A DNA stretch of 64,000 nt, taken from positions 6,882,001-6,946,000 of the forward strand of contig BJHW01000001.1 of NCBI GenBank assembly GCA_005405945.1, read 5' to 3'. Positions 15,768-24,704 of the stretch are shown piece by piece. Numbering within the stretch: position 1 is the first letter of the stretch; every line of letters begins with the position of its first letter. The position numbers and the translations under genes are program-made. The notes beneath the pieces are model-generated. The model saw only the letters and a program-made list of their open reading frames with translations. It had not been told where the DNA came from and searched no databases. The stretch is from Streptomyces violaceusniger (GTDB lineage Bacteria > Actinomycetota > Actinomycetes > Streptomycetales > Streptomycetaceae).

Positions 15768-16708
15768 TTCTCACCGTCACCCCCAACCCCAGCCTGGACC
15801 GTACGTACGAGATCCCCGCGCTGGAGCGCGGCGCCGTGCTGCGGGCCACGGCCGACCGGGTCGACCCCGGCGGGAAGGGCGTCAACGTCTCGCGCGCCGT
15901 GGCGGCCGCGGGGCAGCGCACGGTGGCCGTGCTGCCGCTCGGCGGACCGGAGGGCGCGCTGCTCGCCCGGCTGCTGGAGGAGCTGGGCATCGAGGCGGCG
16001 GGCGTGCCCGTGGCGGGCTCGACCCGGGTCAACATCTCCGTGGCCGAACCGGACGGCACCCTCACCAAGCTCAACGCGAGCGGACCCGAGCTGAGCGACG
16101 CCGAGGCCGAGGCGGTGCTGGAGGCCGTCCGTACGAGGGTCGAGAGCGCCGACTGGATCGCCTGCTGCGGCAGCCTGCCCCGCGGGCTCGCCCCCGAGTG
16201 GTACGCCGAGCTGGTGGCACGGGCCCACCGGGCGGGGGCCCGGATCGCCCTGGACACCTCCGGCCCCTCGCTGACCGCCGCCCTGCGCGAGCGCCCCGAT
16301 GTGGTGAAACCCAACGCCGAGGAGCTGGCCCAGGCCGTGGGCCGTCCGCTGGCCACGGTGGGCGAGGCGGTCAAGGCGGCCGAGGAACTGCGCGGGCTGG
16401 GTGCCCGCGCCGTACTGGCCAGCCTGGGCGCCGACGGCCAGCTGCTGGTCGACGAGACCGGCGCGTACTTCGGCACCGCACAGGTCACCGCCGTGCGCAG
16501 CAACGTCGGCGCGGGCGACGCCTCGCTCGCCGGATTCCTCGCGGCGGGCGGCTCCGGCCCCGCCGCACTGGCCTCGGCCGTGGCCCATGGAGCGGCCGCG
16601 GTGCAGCTGCCGGGCAGCGCCATGCCGACCCCGGCCGACCTCGATCCGTCCGCCGTGGTCACCACGTCGGACATCCCGCTGGACCGTGTGCTCAAGGAGC
16701 CCGCGTGA
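15764..16708 (+). CDS. fruK: 1-phosphofructokinase
   Basis: A PfkB-family kinase of 314 aa that phosphorylates the fructose 1-phosphate made by FruA to fructose 1,6-bisphosphate. Family signatures are the N-terminal TVTPNPSLDRTYEI, DPGGKGVNVSRA, the central WIACCGSLPRGL, and the ATP/anion-hole motif NVGAGDASLAGFL with the catalytic Asp. The ATG at 15764 overlaps the fruR stop by 4 nt, and fruA follows after an 84-bp Pro-codon-like C-rich gap. Together they form the usual actinobacterial fruRKA operon. Confidence 0.93.
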   Translation: MILTVTPNPSLDRTYEIPALERGAVLRATADRVDPGGKGVNVSRAVAAAGQRTVAVLPLGGPEGALLARLLEELGIEAAGVPVAGSTRVNISVAEPDGTLTKLNASGPELSDAEAEAVLEAVRTRVESADWIACCGSLPRGLAPEWYAELVARAHRAGARIALDTSGPSLTAALRERPDVVKPNAEELAQAVGRPLATVGEAVKAAEELRGLGARAVLASLGADGQLLVDETGAYFGTAQVTAVRSNVGAGDASLAGFLAAGGSGPAALASAVAHGAAAVQLPGSAMPTPADLDPSAVVTTSDIPLDRVLKEPA

Positions 16709-16792
16709 CCGGCCGACCCCACTCCCACCCCCAATCCCCACTCCGTCCGCCCGCCTCCCCCAGGGCGGCACCGCACACAAGGGAGCCGCGAG

Positions 16793-18907
16793 ATGAGTGA
16801 GCTGATCACCGCGGATCTGGTCGACCTTGACCTGTCCGCCGACACCAAGGAAGCCGCCGCCCGGTCGCTCGCCGAACGCATGGTCGAGGCCGGCCGGGTC
16901 ACCGACCTCGACGGCTTTCTCGCCGATGTGGCGGCGCGCGAGGAGCAGATGCCGACCGGCCTGGACGGCGGCATCGGCATACCCCACTGCCGAAGCACCC
17001 ATGTCACCGAGCCGACCCTGGCCTTCGGGCGCAGCGCGGCCCGGATCGACTTCGGCGCGGCGGACGGGCCGGCCGATCTGATCTTCCTGATCGCCGCCCC
17101 TGCGGGCGCGGACAGCGACCATCTGACGATCCTGTCGAGCCTGGCGCGGCAGCTGATGAACGCCGACTTCACCGATGCGCTGCGCTCGGCCGACCAGCCC
17201 GAACGGGTGGCCGCCCTGATCCGCGGCGACGAGCCCGCCACGGCTGAGCCCGCCACGGCCGAGCCCACTGCTGCGGAGTCGGCTCCGGCTGAGCCCACTG
17301 CTGCGGAGTCGGCTCCGGCTGAGCCTGCCGCCTCCGCCTCGGCTGCGGCCTCCGCTGCCTCCCAGACCGCGTCGGAGCCGGTGGCCCCCTTCCGGATCGT
17401 GGCCGTCACGTCCTGCCCCACCGGTATCGCCCACACCTATATGGCCGCCGAGTCGCTGGAGAACGCCGCTCGCGAGGCCGGGGTCGAGCTGGTGGTCGAG
17501 ACCCAGGGCTCGGCCGGATTCGACAAGCTCCCCGCCGCCACCATCGCCGCCGCCGACGCGGTGGTCTTCGCGCACGATGTGGAGGTGCGGGAGAAGGCCC
17601 GCTTCGCGGGCAAGCCGACGGTGGACGTCGGGGTGAAGGCGGCCATCAACCGCCCCGCCGAGCTCATCGCCGAGGCCCGCGGGAAGGCCGCGCGGGGCGA
17701 GATCGCCGCATCGGCCGACGGCGCGGCGGAGGGCTCGGCGCCGATGGACGCGGACGGTGCCGCCGGTGACGGCTTCGGCACCCGGCTGCGCAAGTGGCTG
17801 ATGACGGGCGTCAGTTACATGGTCCCGTTCGTCGCCGCGGGCGGTCTGCTGATCGCGCTCGCCTTCGCGATCGGCGGCTACGAGATCGCGGGCGCCAAGT
17901 CCGTGGCGGACCACTTCGTCTGGACCGAGACCAGCAGCTGGGCGGCGCTGCTCTTCCAGATCGGCAGTGCGGCTTTCACCTTCCTGGTGCCGGTCCTGGC
18001 GGGCTATATCGCCTACGGCATGGCCGACCGGCCCGGTCTGGTGCCCGGTTTCGTGGGCGGCTACATCGCGACCACCATCAAGGCCGGATTCCTCGGTGGT
18101 CTGGTCGCGGGTCTGATCGCGGGCGCGGTCGTCATGGCCATCCAGCGGTTCAAGGTCCCGGCGTCGCTGCGCGGCATCATGCCGGTGGTGGTGATCCCGC
18201 TGATCTCCTCCGCGATCGTCGGCGTCCTGATGTTCGTGGTGATCGGCAAGCCCATCGCCTCCGCGCAGGAGGCGATGACCGACTGGCTGAACGGCCTCTC
18301 CGGCGCCAACGCCATCGGCCTCGGCGTCCTCCTCGGCCTGATGATGTGCTTCGACCTGGGCGGCCCGGTCAACAAGGTGGCCTACGCCTTCGCGACCGGC
18401 GGTATCGCGGTGTCGGACCCCTCCACCGGAAGCCTCAAGATCATGGCTGCGGTGATGGCCGCCGGTATGGTCCCGCCGCTGGCGATGGCTCTCGCCACCA
18501 CCGTGCGCGGGCGGCTGTTCACCAAGACCGAGCGGGAGAACGGCAAGGCCGCCTGGGTGCTGGGTGCCTCCTTCATCAGTGAGGGCGCCATTCCGTTCGC
18601 CGCGGCGGATCCGCTGCGGGTGATCCCCTCGTCGATGGTGGGCGGTGCCGTCACCGGTGCGCTGTCGATGGCGTTCGACTGCACGCTGCGCGCCCCGCAC
18701 GGCGGCATCTTCGTGGTCCCGCTGATCGGCCAGCCGTTCCTCTACCTGCTGGCCATCGTGGCGGGCACGGTCGTCTCGACCGGTCTGGTGGTCTTCCTCA
18801 AGGGGCTGCGGAAGACGGCGGAGCCGGAGGCCACCGGCCAGGCGGGCGGCGGTGCCGCCGCGGGCGGTACCACCGAGGACGAGTCGAAGGTGGCGGTGGC
18901 GGTCTGA
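16793..18907 (+). CDS. fruA: Fructose PTS permease, EIIA-EIIB-EIIC fusion
   Basis: Membrane transporter of 704 aa that takes up fructose and phosphorylates it to fructose 1-phosphate. EIIA spans about 1-150 with the phospho-His65 in GGIGIPHCRS. An Ala/Pro/Glu linker covers about 150-198. EIIB follows, with phospho-Cys208 in VTSCPTGIAHTYMAA. The EIIC membrane domain starts near 335 (MTGVSYMVPFVAAGGLLIAL) and includes CFDLGGPVNKVAYAF and the SEGAIPFA substrate motif. EI and HPr are not in the window. The linker is built from perfect DNA repeats, so its length may differ among strains. Confidence 0.94.
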   Translation: MSELITADLVDLDLSADTKEAAARSLAERMVEAGRVTDLDGFLADVAAREEQMPTGLDGGIGIPHCRSTHVTEPTLAFGRSAARIDFGAADGPADLIFLIAAPAGADSDHLTILSSLARQLMNADFTDALRSADQPERVAALIRGDEPATAEPATAEPTAAESAPAEPTAAESAPAEPAASASAAASAASQTASEPVAPFRIVAVTSCPTGIAHTYMAAESLENAAREAGVELVVETQGSAGFDKLPAATIAAADAVVFAHDVEVREKARFAGKPTVDVGVKAAINRPAELIAEARGKAARGEIAASADGAAEGSAPMDADGAAGDGFGTRLRKWLMTGVSYMVPFVAAGGLLIALAFAIGGYEIAGAKSVADHFVWTETSSWAALLFQIGSAAFTFLVPVLAGYIAYGMADRPGLVPGFVGGYIATTIKAGFLGGLVAGLIAGAVVMAIQRFKVPASLRGIMPVVVIPLISSAIVGVLMFVVIGKPIASAQEAMTDWLNGLSGANAIGLGVLLGLMMCFDLGGPVNKVAYAFATGGIAVSDPSTGSLKIMAAVMAAGMVPPLAMALATTVRGRLFTKTERENGKAAWVLGASFISEGAIPFAAADPLRVIPSSMVGGAVTGALSMAFDCTLRAPHGGIFVVPLIGQPFLYLLAIVAGTVVSTGLVVFLKGLRKTAEPEATGQAGGGAAAGGTTEDESKVAVAV
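17231..17320 (+). repeat. Tandem repeats in the FruA linker
   Basis: Two near-identical 15-bp units (GAGCCCGCCACGGCT/C) are followed by two identical 30-bp units (17261-17290 and 17291-17320) encoding EPTAAESAPA twice. The repeats keep the reading frame and form the EIIA-EIIB hinge. Confidence 0.9.
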
Positions 18908-18914
18908 CCGCATC

Positions 18915-19974
18915 TCAGCCACCCCCTGCCGGGCCCGGCGGCTCGCCCACCTTCGTGGGCGGGCCGCTGGTCTTCGTGGGCGGGCCACCGGTCTTCGTGG
19001 GCAGCCCACGCGAGGCGTAGTAGGCGCCGAGCGCGGCCTCGCCACCCGACCCCATGGCGGTCGCGATCCGCTGGAAGCGGACCGACCGCAGATCACCGGC
19101 GGTGAAGACCCGGGGGTGCTGGCTCCCGGGAGGGCAGTACCCGGACCGGTCGGCCGCCACGGCCCCGCCGGGGGTGCCGGGGCGCTGCCCAGGTTGAGGA
19201 AGGCGAGATCGGCCGCGAGCGTCCGTCGCTCGCCTTCCAGCGTCTCGACCTCGGCGGTGACCGGTGCCGACGCGGGCCCCAACTCCAGCCGCCGCACGGC
19301 CACCAACTCCACCCGGGGTCCTGCCGGATCTCCTCGGTCTTGTAGGCGTCCTCGGGCGGATACGCCACCACAAAGCGGGCCTCGAGCTCCGGATGGGCCC
19401 GCGCCACGGTCCCCAGGGGCCGGTCCGCCCCCAGGACCAGCACCGTCCGGTCGTCGATCGCCGCCGGATCCGCCTCCCACAGCTGCGGTAGCGCCCGGCC
19501 CGCCACGCCCCCGAACCATTCCGCGCCCTCGGGGTCCAGCGGCCCGACCCCCGTGGCGACGACCACATACGGAGCGGTCAGCCGCAAGCCAGGAGCCCGA
19601 TCGGACCCTGCGCACTCCACGATTTCCACTGGCTCAACGGACCCCACGGGTTTCACGGGTTTGACGGGCTTCACGGGCTTCATGGGCTCGATCGTGACCT
19701 CGACGCGGTCGTCGAAGGCGTCGATCACCGTGGCGCGGCGGCCCAGCTCCACCCGGCACAGATCACAGCACGCCAGGTCGGCCTCGATCGCCGCAGCCAG
19801 ATCCGGGCCGTTGGTGGCGGTGAGGACATTGCGCACCACCGGGATGCGCCGCAGCGCCCCGCACAGGGCGTCGCCCGACTCGATCAGCATCGAGCGCATC
19901 CCCACGCTCGCCGCCATCACGGCGGCGGCGCAGCCCGCCGGGCCACCGCCGACGATCAGTAGATCGGTGTCCAT
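18915..19974 (-). CDS. FAD-dependent pyridine-nucleotide oxidoreductase, frameshifted twice
   Basis: Thioredoxin-reductase-like flavoprotein, about 353 aa after repair. The FAD motif is LLIVGGGPAGCAAAVMAA; a second FAD contact is VVATGVGPLDP; the C-terminal FAD motif is VFTAGDLRSVRFQRIATAMG. The usual CxxC redox pair of TrxR is not in its usual place, though ACCDLC occurs earlier, so disulfide reductase activity is doubtful. One added C restores frame in each of two places: the GGGG run at 19315-19318 (giving RQDPRVELVAVRR) and the run at 19189-19192 (giving SAPGTPGGAVAADR). It carries a KPV repeat and a C-terminal PPTK repeat. Substrate unknown. Confidence 0.7.
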
Positions 19975-20049
19975 GGGAAGCCCCCCTCCTCTTCATCGCT
20001 CCGGTCCGCTTCTCCCGGCCGGACGCTTCCATCCCTCCGGCCCCGCGGA

Positions 20050-21192
20050 TCAGAGGCCGTAAAGATCCCGGTACGCGGGGAAGACACCGCCCGGGCCGTC
20101 CACGGTCTCCGCCGAGAGCACCGCCTTGACCACCGCTCGGGTCAGCACATCCGCCCCGGCCGCCAGCACTTCGTTCAGCGCGCCGCTCTCCCGGTGCACC
20201 CCGAACGCCGGATCACCGGCGTCCTCGGGGTCGCCATCCGGTATCAACGGGTGCTCGCAGGTGGCCAGGGCGAAGACCGTGTCGCCGTCGGAGAGCAGAT
20301 GTACCGGCCGGACGGCTCGCGCCAGACCGTCGTGCGCCGTCCCCGCGAGCTTCTGCGCCTGGGCCCGGGTGAGCACGGCGTCGGTGGCCACCACGGCCAG
20401 CGTGGTGTTCAGCGGAGGCCGCACCGACGCGGCCTGCCGCCGCTCCGATTCGGCCCGCGCGGCGGCCAGCCGGCGCATCGCCTCCACGTGCACGGCCGCA
20501 CCGGGCCGGTGCGGCCCGCCCTCCTCCGACGGCCCGTAGTGCTCCCCGTACAGCGCACCCGTACCGGGATCGACCACCGATCCCGCGGCGTTGACCACCG
20601 CCAGCGCGGCCACCGTGACGCCGGACGGCAGCACCATGGAGGCCGAACCGGTCCCGCCCTTGAGCCCACCGGCCACCGCGCCCGTGCCCGCCCCCACATT
20701 GCCCTGCGCGACCGGAACCCCCATCTCCGATCCGGCCGCCGCGTCGATCGCCTCGCGCCCCAGCGCGGCGTCCGGGCGGGCCCGCCAGTCGCCGCCCCGG
20801 CCCAGGTCGAAGAGGGCGGCGGCCGGGACCACCGGAACGACCTGTGCCGGATCGGGGCCGACCCGGAAGCCCCGGCCGTGGTCCTCCAGCCAGGAGGCCA
20901 CCCCCGAGGCGCTGTCGAGCCCGAAGGCGCTGCCGCCGGTCAGCACGACGGCATCGACGCGCTGGACCAGATTGCGCGGATCGAGGGCATCGGTCTCCCG
21001 GGTGCCGGGGCCACCGCCGCGCACATCGGCGGCGGCGACCGCACCGCCCTCGGGGGCCAGCACCACGGTCGTCCCGGTGAGCCGGCCACCGCCGGACCGC
21101 TGGGCATGGCCCACCCGCAGTCCGCGGACATCCGTCAGACCGTCGGCCGGACCGGTGGGAGTTGATTCGGGGTTTGTCCGCTCGGTATCCAT
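20050..21192 (-). CDS. P1/S58-family peptidase (DmpA-like aminopeptidase)
   Basis: An N-terminal nucleophile hydrolase of 380 aa. The family opens with GLTDVRGLRVGH, then GGGPGTRETDALDP, LTGGSAFGLDSASGV and GNVGAGTGAVAGG. The autoprocessing site is in PLNTTLAVVATDA, where Asn and Thr/Ser mark the self-cleavage point that frees the nucleophile of the small subunit. Members are L-aminopeptidases or D-Ala-amidases. The ATG at 21192 was chosen because the family starts close to TDVRGLRVGH. A divergent inverted repeat (TCATCA/TGATGA, 21324-21340) lies in the intergenic region. Confidence 0.85.
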   Translation of the reverse strand: MDTERTNPESTPTGPADGLTDVRGLRVGHAQRSGGGRLTGTTVVLAPEGGAVAAADVRGGGPGTRETDALDPRNLVQRVDAVVLTGGSAFGLDSASGVASWLEDHGRGFRVGPDPAQVVPVVPAAALFDLGRGGDWRARPDAALGREAIDAAAGSEMGVPVAQGNVGAGTGAVAGGLKGGTGSASMVLPSGVTVAALAVVNAAGSVVDPGTGALYGEHYGPSEEGGPHRPGAAVHVEAMRRLAAARAESERRQAASVRPPLNTTLAVVATDAVLTRAQAQKLAGTAHDGLARAVRPVHLLSDGDTVFALATCEHPLIPDGDPEDAGDPAFGVHRESGALNEVLAAGADVLTRAVVKAVLSAETVDGPGGVFPAYRDLYGL

Positions 21193-21361
21193 GAGGGCTA
21201 TCCGTAGCACGGGAAGCCGTGGCATGGTCGAGTAGCGAGGCGCGAACCACCCCGGCATCCGCCCTCCCGCGATCGCCGCCGAAGCGCGCCGGACGGGATG
21301 AGGACGACTCATATAGCGGGCGTTCATCAGACGTTGATGACCTGCCAGCAATCTGAGCTGT

Positions 21362-21937
21362 ATGCCGTTCGCCCCCGTCCGAAAGAAGACCGCCGTGCCC
21401 CGTACCTCTCGGACGGAGGAGCTCCCGACACTGGCCGCCGACCCTCGGCGGGCCGCCCGGGTGGCCCTCCGCTGGATCAGCGAGCCGGACTGCACCGAGG
21501 AGCTCACCCATGCCGAGCTGCTCGACCAGGCGGCCCGGGCCGCCGCCGCGCTCACCCGGCTCGGCGTCCGTGCCGGGGACCGGGTGGCGGTCCATCTGCC
21601 GCTGGTGCCCGAGTCCGTGATCGCCACGCTGGCCTGCGGCCGGCTCGACGCCGTCCGCGCCAGCCTCCCCGTGGGGCTGCGCCCCCACGAGTTGCGCGAC
21701 CGGATCAGGGAGGCCGGAGCCAAGGTCGTCATCACCGCGGACGCCGGGCAGCACGGCGGGGAGATACAGCCGCTCAAGCGCCACGTCGACCGGGCGCTGG
21801 CCGGCTGCCCCGAGGTGCGGTCCGTGCTGGTGGTCCACCGGCTGGCCTGCCCGGTGTCCTGGAGGCCCGGGCGCGACCTGTGGTGGCACGACGAGCTCGG
21901 CCGGTACACCGAGCCGCTGCCCGGGCCGTACTCTTGA
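21362..21937 (+). CDS. Short AMP-binding (acyl-CoA synthetase N-terminal) protein
   Basis: A 191-residue protein equal to only the first third of an acetyl-CoA-synthetase-like enzyme. ELTHAELLDQAARAAAALTRLGVRAGDRVAVHLPLVPESVIATLACGR-like sequence is clear, then LRDRIREAGAKVVITADAG. The phosphate-loop motif (STGxPKG), the adenylate-binding core and the C-terminal lid are all missing. The stop is not near a homopolymer and the next gene begins 4 nt later, so this looks like a truly short gene, not a frameshift. It cannot activate an acid alone; a degenerate or accessory role is possible. Confidence 0.65.
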   Translation: MPFAPVRKKTAVPRTSRTEELPTLAADPRRAARVALRWISEPDCTEELTHAELLDQAARAAAALTRLGVRAGDRVAVHLPLVPESVIATLACGRLDAVRASLPVGLRPHELRDRIREAGAKVVITADAGQHGGEIQPLKRHVDRALAGCPEVRSVLVVHRLACPVSWRPGRDLWWHDELGRYTEPLPGPYS

Positions 21938-21940
21938 GGC

Positions 21941-22128
21941 ATGAGCACCGCCCTGCCCCTGGACCGCGCGATCCGGCCGCCGCGCTGAGCTTCGACGATC
22001 CCTTCGCGCAGCGGTCATCGGACGATACGGACCACGGGTGGGGTGAGCGGGTTCCCGGCGGCGACAGTGCCGACGATGCCGCTGACCTGGCCCGGTTCCT
22101 CGACGAGAAGCCGCCCCACCACCTCTGA
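21941..22128 (+). CDS. Conserved small acidic protein, frameshifted
   Basis: A gene of about 62 codons after repair. The 5' part reads MSTALPLDRAIRP and then stops; in the next frame it continues LSFDDPFAQRSSDDTDHGWG, an acidic stretch, and ends ARFLDEKPPHHL. The whole is like a small streptomycete protein I recall (FDDPFAQR...DEKPPHHL) of unknown function. One missing base near CGGCCGCCG (about 21975) would explain the break. Its ATG follows the previous stop by 3 nt and it converges on mscL. Confidence 0.55.
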
Positions 22129-22135
22129 CGGATTC

Positions 22136-22666
22136 CTAGGCGCTGGAGCCGCTGCCGCCACCGTCGCGGACGGCGGCGCGCTGCGCCACCAGCTCGTCGC
22201 GGATCTCGCGCAGCAGAATGATCTCCTCGGCGTCCGCGACGGCCTGCTCCTCCTCCGCCTTCGCCTCCTTGGCGGCCTTCCGCGCCAGATAGCGCGACAT
22301 AGGCAGCACCATCAGGAAGTACACCACCGCTGCGGTGATCAGGAAGGTCAGCACGGCGGAGAGCACGCTCCCCCAGAGGATCGGGATGCCGTGGACGATA
22401 TCGCCCGTGGCGTTGGTCTCGCAGGGCGCCTTGAGACAGGAGCGGTACTTCTCGAGGTCCTTCGTGCCGAAGGCTCCGACTATGGGGTTGATGAGGCCCT
22501 TCACTATCGAGTTCACGACGGCGGTGAAAGCGGCTCCGATGACGACCGCGACGGCCAGGTCGATCACATTGCCGCGCATCAGGAAGGCTTTGAACCCTTC
22601 CATGACGCTCTTCTTCTCCTCGGTCACCTTCTCCTGGCTCAACCCACTGCCTCTCTTTCGCCGCAT
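22136..22666 (-). CDS. mscL: Large-conductance mechanosensitive channel
   Basis: Pressure-relief channel. The core is MEGFKAFLMRGNVIDLAVAVVIG-like (N-terminal amphipathic helix and first membrane helix with the hydrophobic gate), then FTAVVNSIVKGLINP. A longer than usual extracellular loop with two Cys (CLKAPCETN) precedes the second helix VLTFLITAAVVYFLMVLP. The C-terminal charged coiled bundle (KEAKAEEEQAVADAEE, LLREIRDEL) is clear. The extra N-terminal 21 residues before MEGF are doubtful; GTG or ATG starts at about 22624 or 22603 are alternatives. Confidence 0.9.
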   Translation of the reverse strand: MRRKRGSGLSQEKVTEEKKSVMEGFKAFLMRGNVIDLAVAVVIGAAFTAVVNSIVKGLINPIVGAFGTKDLEKYRSCLKAPCETNATGDIVHGIPILWGSVLSAVLTFLITAAVVYFLMVLPMSRYLARKAAKEAKAEEEQAVADAEEIILLREIRDELVAQRAAVRDGGGSGSSA

Positions 22667-22735
22667 CGGTGCTTGAGCGGACGGTTCCGCAACCTACACC
22701 CGCAGGTGAGAGGGGCATCAGGGGAGTCGGGGGAG

Positions 22736-23395
22736 TCAGCGGCGGCATAGCGTCACCGCCAATCGGGAGTCGGTCGCGGCCCCGGCCAGCGCGGTGGCGT
22801 CCGCTCGAGGCACCGTCAGCACCACCAGTGCTCCGCCGCCGTCCGCCGGGCCGTCGAGCGCGCCGCCGCCGTCCGGCATCCCGTCGCCGCTCGCATCCGC
22901 ATCGGCCTCCGGTGCGCCGCCGTCGGCTCGGGCGTCCGTCCTGCGGGCGCTTCGGGGCCCCGGCACCTCGGCCACCCGGACCCCACGCGCGACCACCCGC
23001 GCCGTAGTGCCGGACGACCGGGTCCGTGCGGCGTCCGGCAGCGGCGTGGCCAGCACGTCCACCCGGTCGCCGGGGTGCAGCAGCCGCACCGCCGCCGCGT
23101 CGGCGATCCGGACCGGCGCCGAGACCATGGCGGGGTGCGGGCCGCCCCGCCGTTCCTCACCCGCGGGCGCGGGCGAGGTCACCGCGTCCGCGTGCCCCCG
23201 GCCGGACGGTGCGGCGACCGCGAGTGCGGCGGCCGTCAGCGCCAGCCCGGCCGCCATCACGCGACGGCGCCGCCGCACGGTCCGCCGCAGCCCGAATCCG
23301 CCGGCGCGCCCGGGACGCACCGGATCGAAGCGTGGCACCGCACGGGCCGGGGGAGCGGAGCGGGGTAACGCGAGGGTGGGGGACGGATGGGACAT
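22736..23395 (-). CDS. SAF-domain protein of the RcpC/CpaB type
   Basis: A 219-residue secreted or membrane-anchored protein. A basic stretch GLRRTVRRRRRVM precedes the signal/anchor LALTAAALAVAAP. The SAF-like segment follows: VSAPVRIADAAAVRLLHPGDRVDVLA, the usual SAF start. The C-terminal half is interrupted by a low-complexity Gly/Asp/Ala loop and ends ALVVLTVPRADATALAGAA. RcpC/CpaB proteins belong to Flp pilus assembly, but no other pilus gene is near, so the role here is open. Confidence 0.7.
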   Translation of the reverse strand: MSHPSPTLALPRSAPPARAVPRFDPVRPGRAGGFGLRRTVRRRRRVMAAGLALTAAALAVAAPSGRGHADAVTSPAPAGEERRGGPHPAMVSAPVRIADAAAVRLLHPGDRVDVLATPLPDAARTRSSGTTARVVARGVRVAEVPGPRSARRTDARADGGAPEADADASGDGMPDGGGALDGPADGGGALVVLTVPRADATALAGAATDSRLAVTLCRR

Positions 23396-23758
23396 GGCAC
23401 ATCACCGCCTGCCGTGAGGGTCCGAGTGCTTCTGGCCCCCTCACCATGCCCGCCCCCGCCCGATCCCGCTGGGGCTTGTGGACGGCCACCGGCCTGTGGA
23501 CAACTCGGTCACCCGCGCGAGCGATGCCCGCCACCTGGCGAGCCCGATACCCGCCCGCAGCGGGCGAGAACCGGCCCCGGCATCGCGCGCCGGGCGAGAA
23601 CCGGTCCTGAGCGTTGCGCGGGCGCCCGGCCGCGGGCCCACGGCGCTCGCGGGCGGCCGTGCGGTCTTGCCCCGCGTCGGCCGGGCGGCCGCGTCACACA
23701 GCCGCAGCCGCCCCTCGACCGGCGCCAGTGTCGTCGCCCGGCTGCCCCCGCACCGCGC
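23396..23758. other. Gene-free G/C-rich spacer
   Basis: About 360 bp with no frame that looks coding. It contains a direct repeat of GGGCGAGAACCGG (about 23556 and 23589) and several short G/C hairpins. I see no promoter or operator motif in it. Confidence 0.5.
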
Positions 23759-24604
23759 CTACGGAAGCTCGATCCCCAGGTCCCAGCCGTCGTGGGCGTG
23801 GGTGCACAGGCAGTCCCGTGCGGAGGTCTCCGGCAGCCTGCCCACCGCGTCGAAGAGCACCTCGCGCAGTCGGCCCACGTTCTCCCCGAAGACCTTCAGC
23901 ACCTCGGTGTGGGTGACACCCTCGCCGGTCTCGACCCCCGCGTCCAGGTCGGTGACCAGCGTCAACGACGTGTAGCAGAGCCCCAGTTCACGGGCGAGCA
24001 CCGCCTCCGGGTGTCCCGTCATGCCGACCACCGACCAGCCCTGCGCCGCGTGCCAGCGCGATTCGGCGCGGGTGGAGAAGCGCGGGCCCTCGACCACGCA
24101 CATCGTCCCGCCGTCCACCGGCTCCCAGCCGCGTCCGCGCGCCGCGTCCACGGCCGCCTTCCGCCCCACCGGGCAGTACGGGTCGGCGAATGTGGTGTGC
24201 ACCACGTTCGGAATCCGGCCGTCCGGCAGCTGCTCGCCGTCGAAGTAGGTCTGCGTACGCCCCTTCGTGCGGTCCACCAGTTGGTCCGGGACGAGCAGCG
24301 TGCCAGGGCCGTACTCCGGCCGCAGCCCGCCGACCGCGCACGGGCCGAAGACCTGCCGCACCCCGAGCGAGCGCAGGGCCCAGAGGTTGGCGCGGTAGTT
24401 GATGCGGTGCGGCGGCAGATGGTGCTTGCGGCCGTGGCGAGGGAGGAAGGCGACGCGCCGTCCCTCGATGTCGCCGAGGACGAGCGAGTCGCTCGGCGCC
24501 CCATAGGGAGTCTCCACGGTGATCTCGGTCACGTCGTCGAGGAACGTGTAGAACCCCGACCCCCCGATGACGCCTATGTCTGCTTGCCTGCTGGTCTCGA
24601 CCAT
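23759..24604 (-). CDS. mtnP: S-methyl-5'-thioadenosine phosphorylase
   Basis: Purine-nucleoside-phosphorylase-family enzyme of 281 aa that splits methylthioadenosine, the by-product of polyamine synthesis and SAM use, into adenine and methylthioribose 1-phosphate. It has the N-terminal phosphate loop IGVIGGSGFY, FLPRHGRKHHLPPHRINYRAN (split motif), the purine-pocket segment VVEGPRFSTRAES and VVGMTGHPEAVLARE with the substrate Met. Those residues favour MTA over plain purine nucleosides. No other methionine-salvage gene is adjacent. Confidence 0.9.
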   Translation of the reverse strand: MVETSRQADIGVIGGSGFYTFLDDVTEITVETPYGAPSDSLVLGDIEGRRVAFLPRHGRKHHLPPHRINYRANLWALRSLGVRQVFGPCAVGGLRPEYGPGTLLVPDQLVDRTKGRTQTYFDGEQLPDGRIPNVVHTTFADPYCPVGRKAAVDAARGRGWEPVDGGTMCVVEGPRFSTRAESRWHAAQGWSVVGMTGHPEAVLARELGLCYTSLTLVTDLDAGVETGEGVTHTEVLKVFGENVGRLREVLFDAVGRLPETSARDCLCTHAHDGWDLGIELP

Positions 24605-24636
24605 GTGATCACCCTAGCCACCCGCGCCCCCGCGAA

Positions 24637-24677
24637 CGACACCCCGCCGCCTCCCGTGTGGAGGTGGCGGGGCGTCG
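24637..24677 (-). terminator. Terminator hairpin after fmdB
   Basis: CGACACCCCGCCGCCTCC pairs with GGAGGTGGCGGGGCGTCG (a few mismatches) around a 5-nt loop. It lies between the FmdB stop and the MTA phosphorylase start, both on the minus strand. Confidence 0.75.
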
Positions 24678-24704
24678 ATGAAGCCGAAGAACCAAGCGGG
24701 CCGA

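Noticed and set aside
15485..19615. A 1376-codon open frame antisense to the fructose operon
   Set aside because: It is a shadow caused by the high third-position G+C of fruK and fruA; the protein is Arg/Gly/His-rich without motifs. Part of it gives the true third segment of the frameshifted flavoprotein.
23396..23758. A hidden gene between the SAF protein and MTA phosphorylase genes
   Set aside because: Frames in all six directions are Arg/Pro/Gly-rich shadows with no ribosome-binding site.
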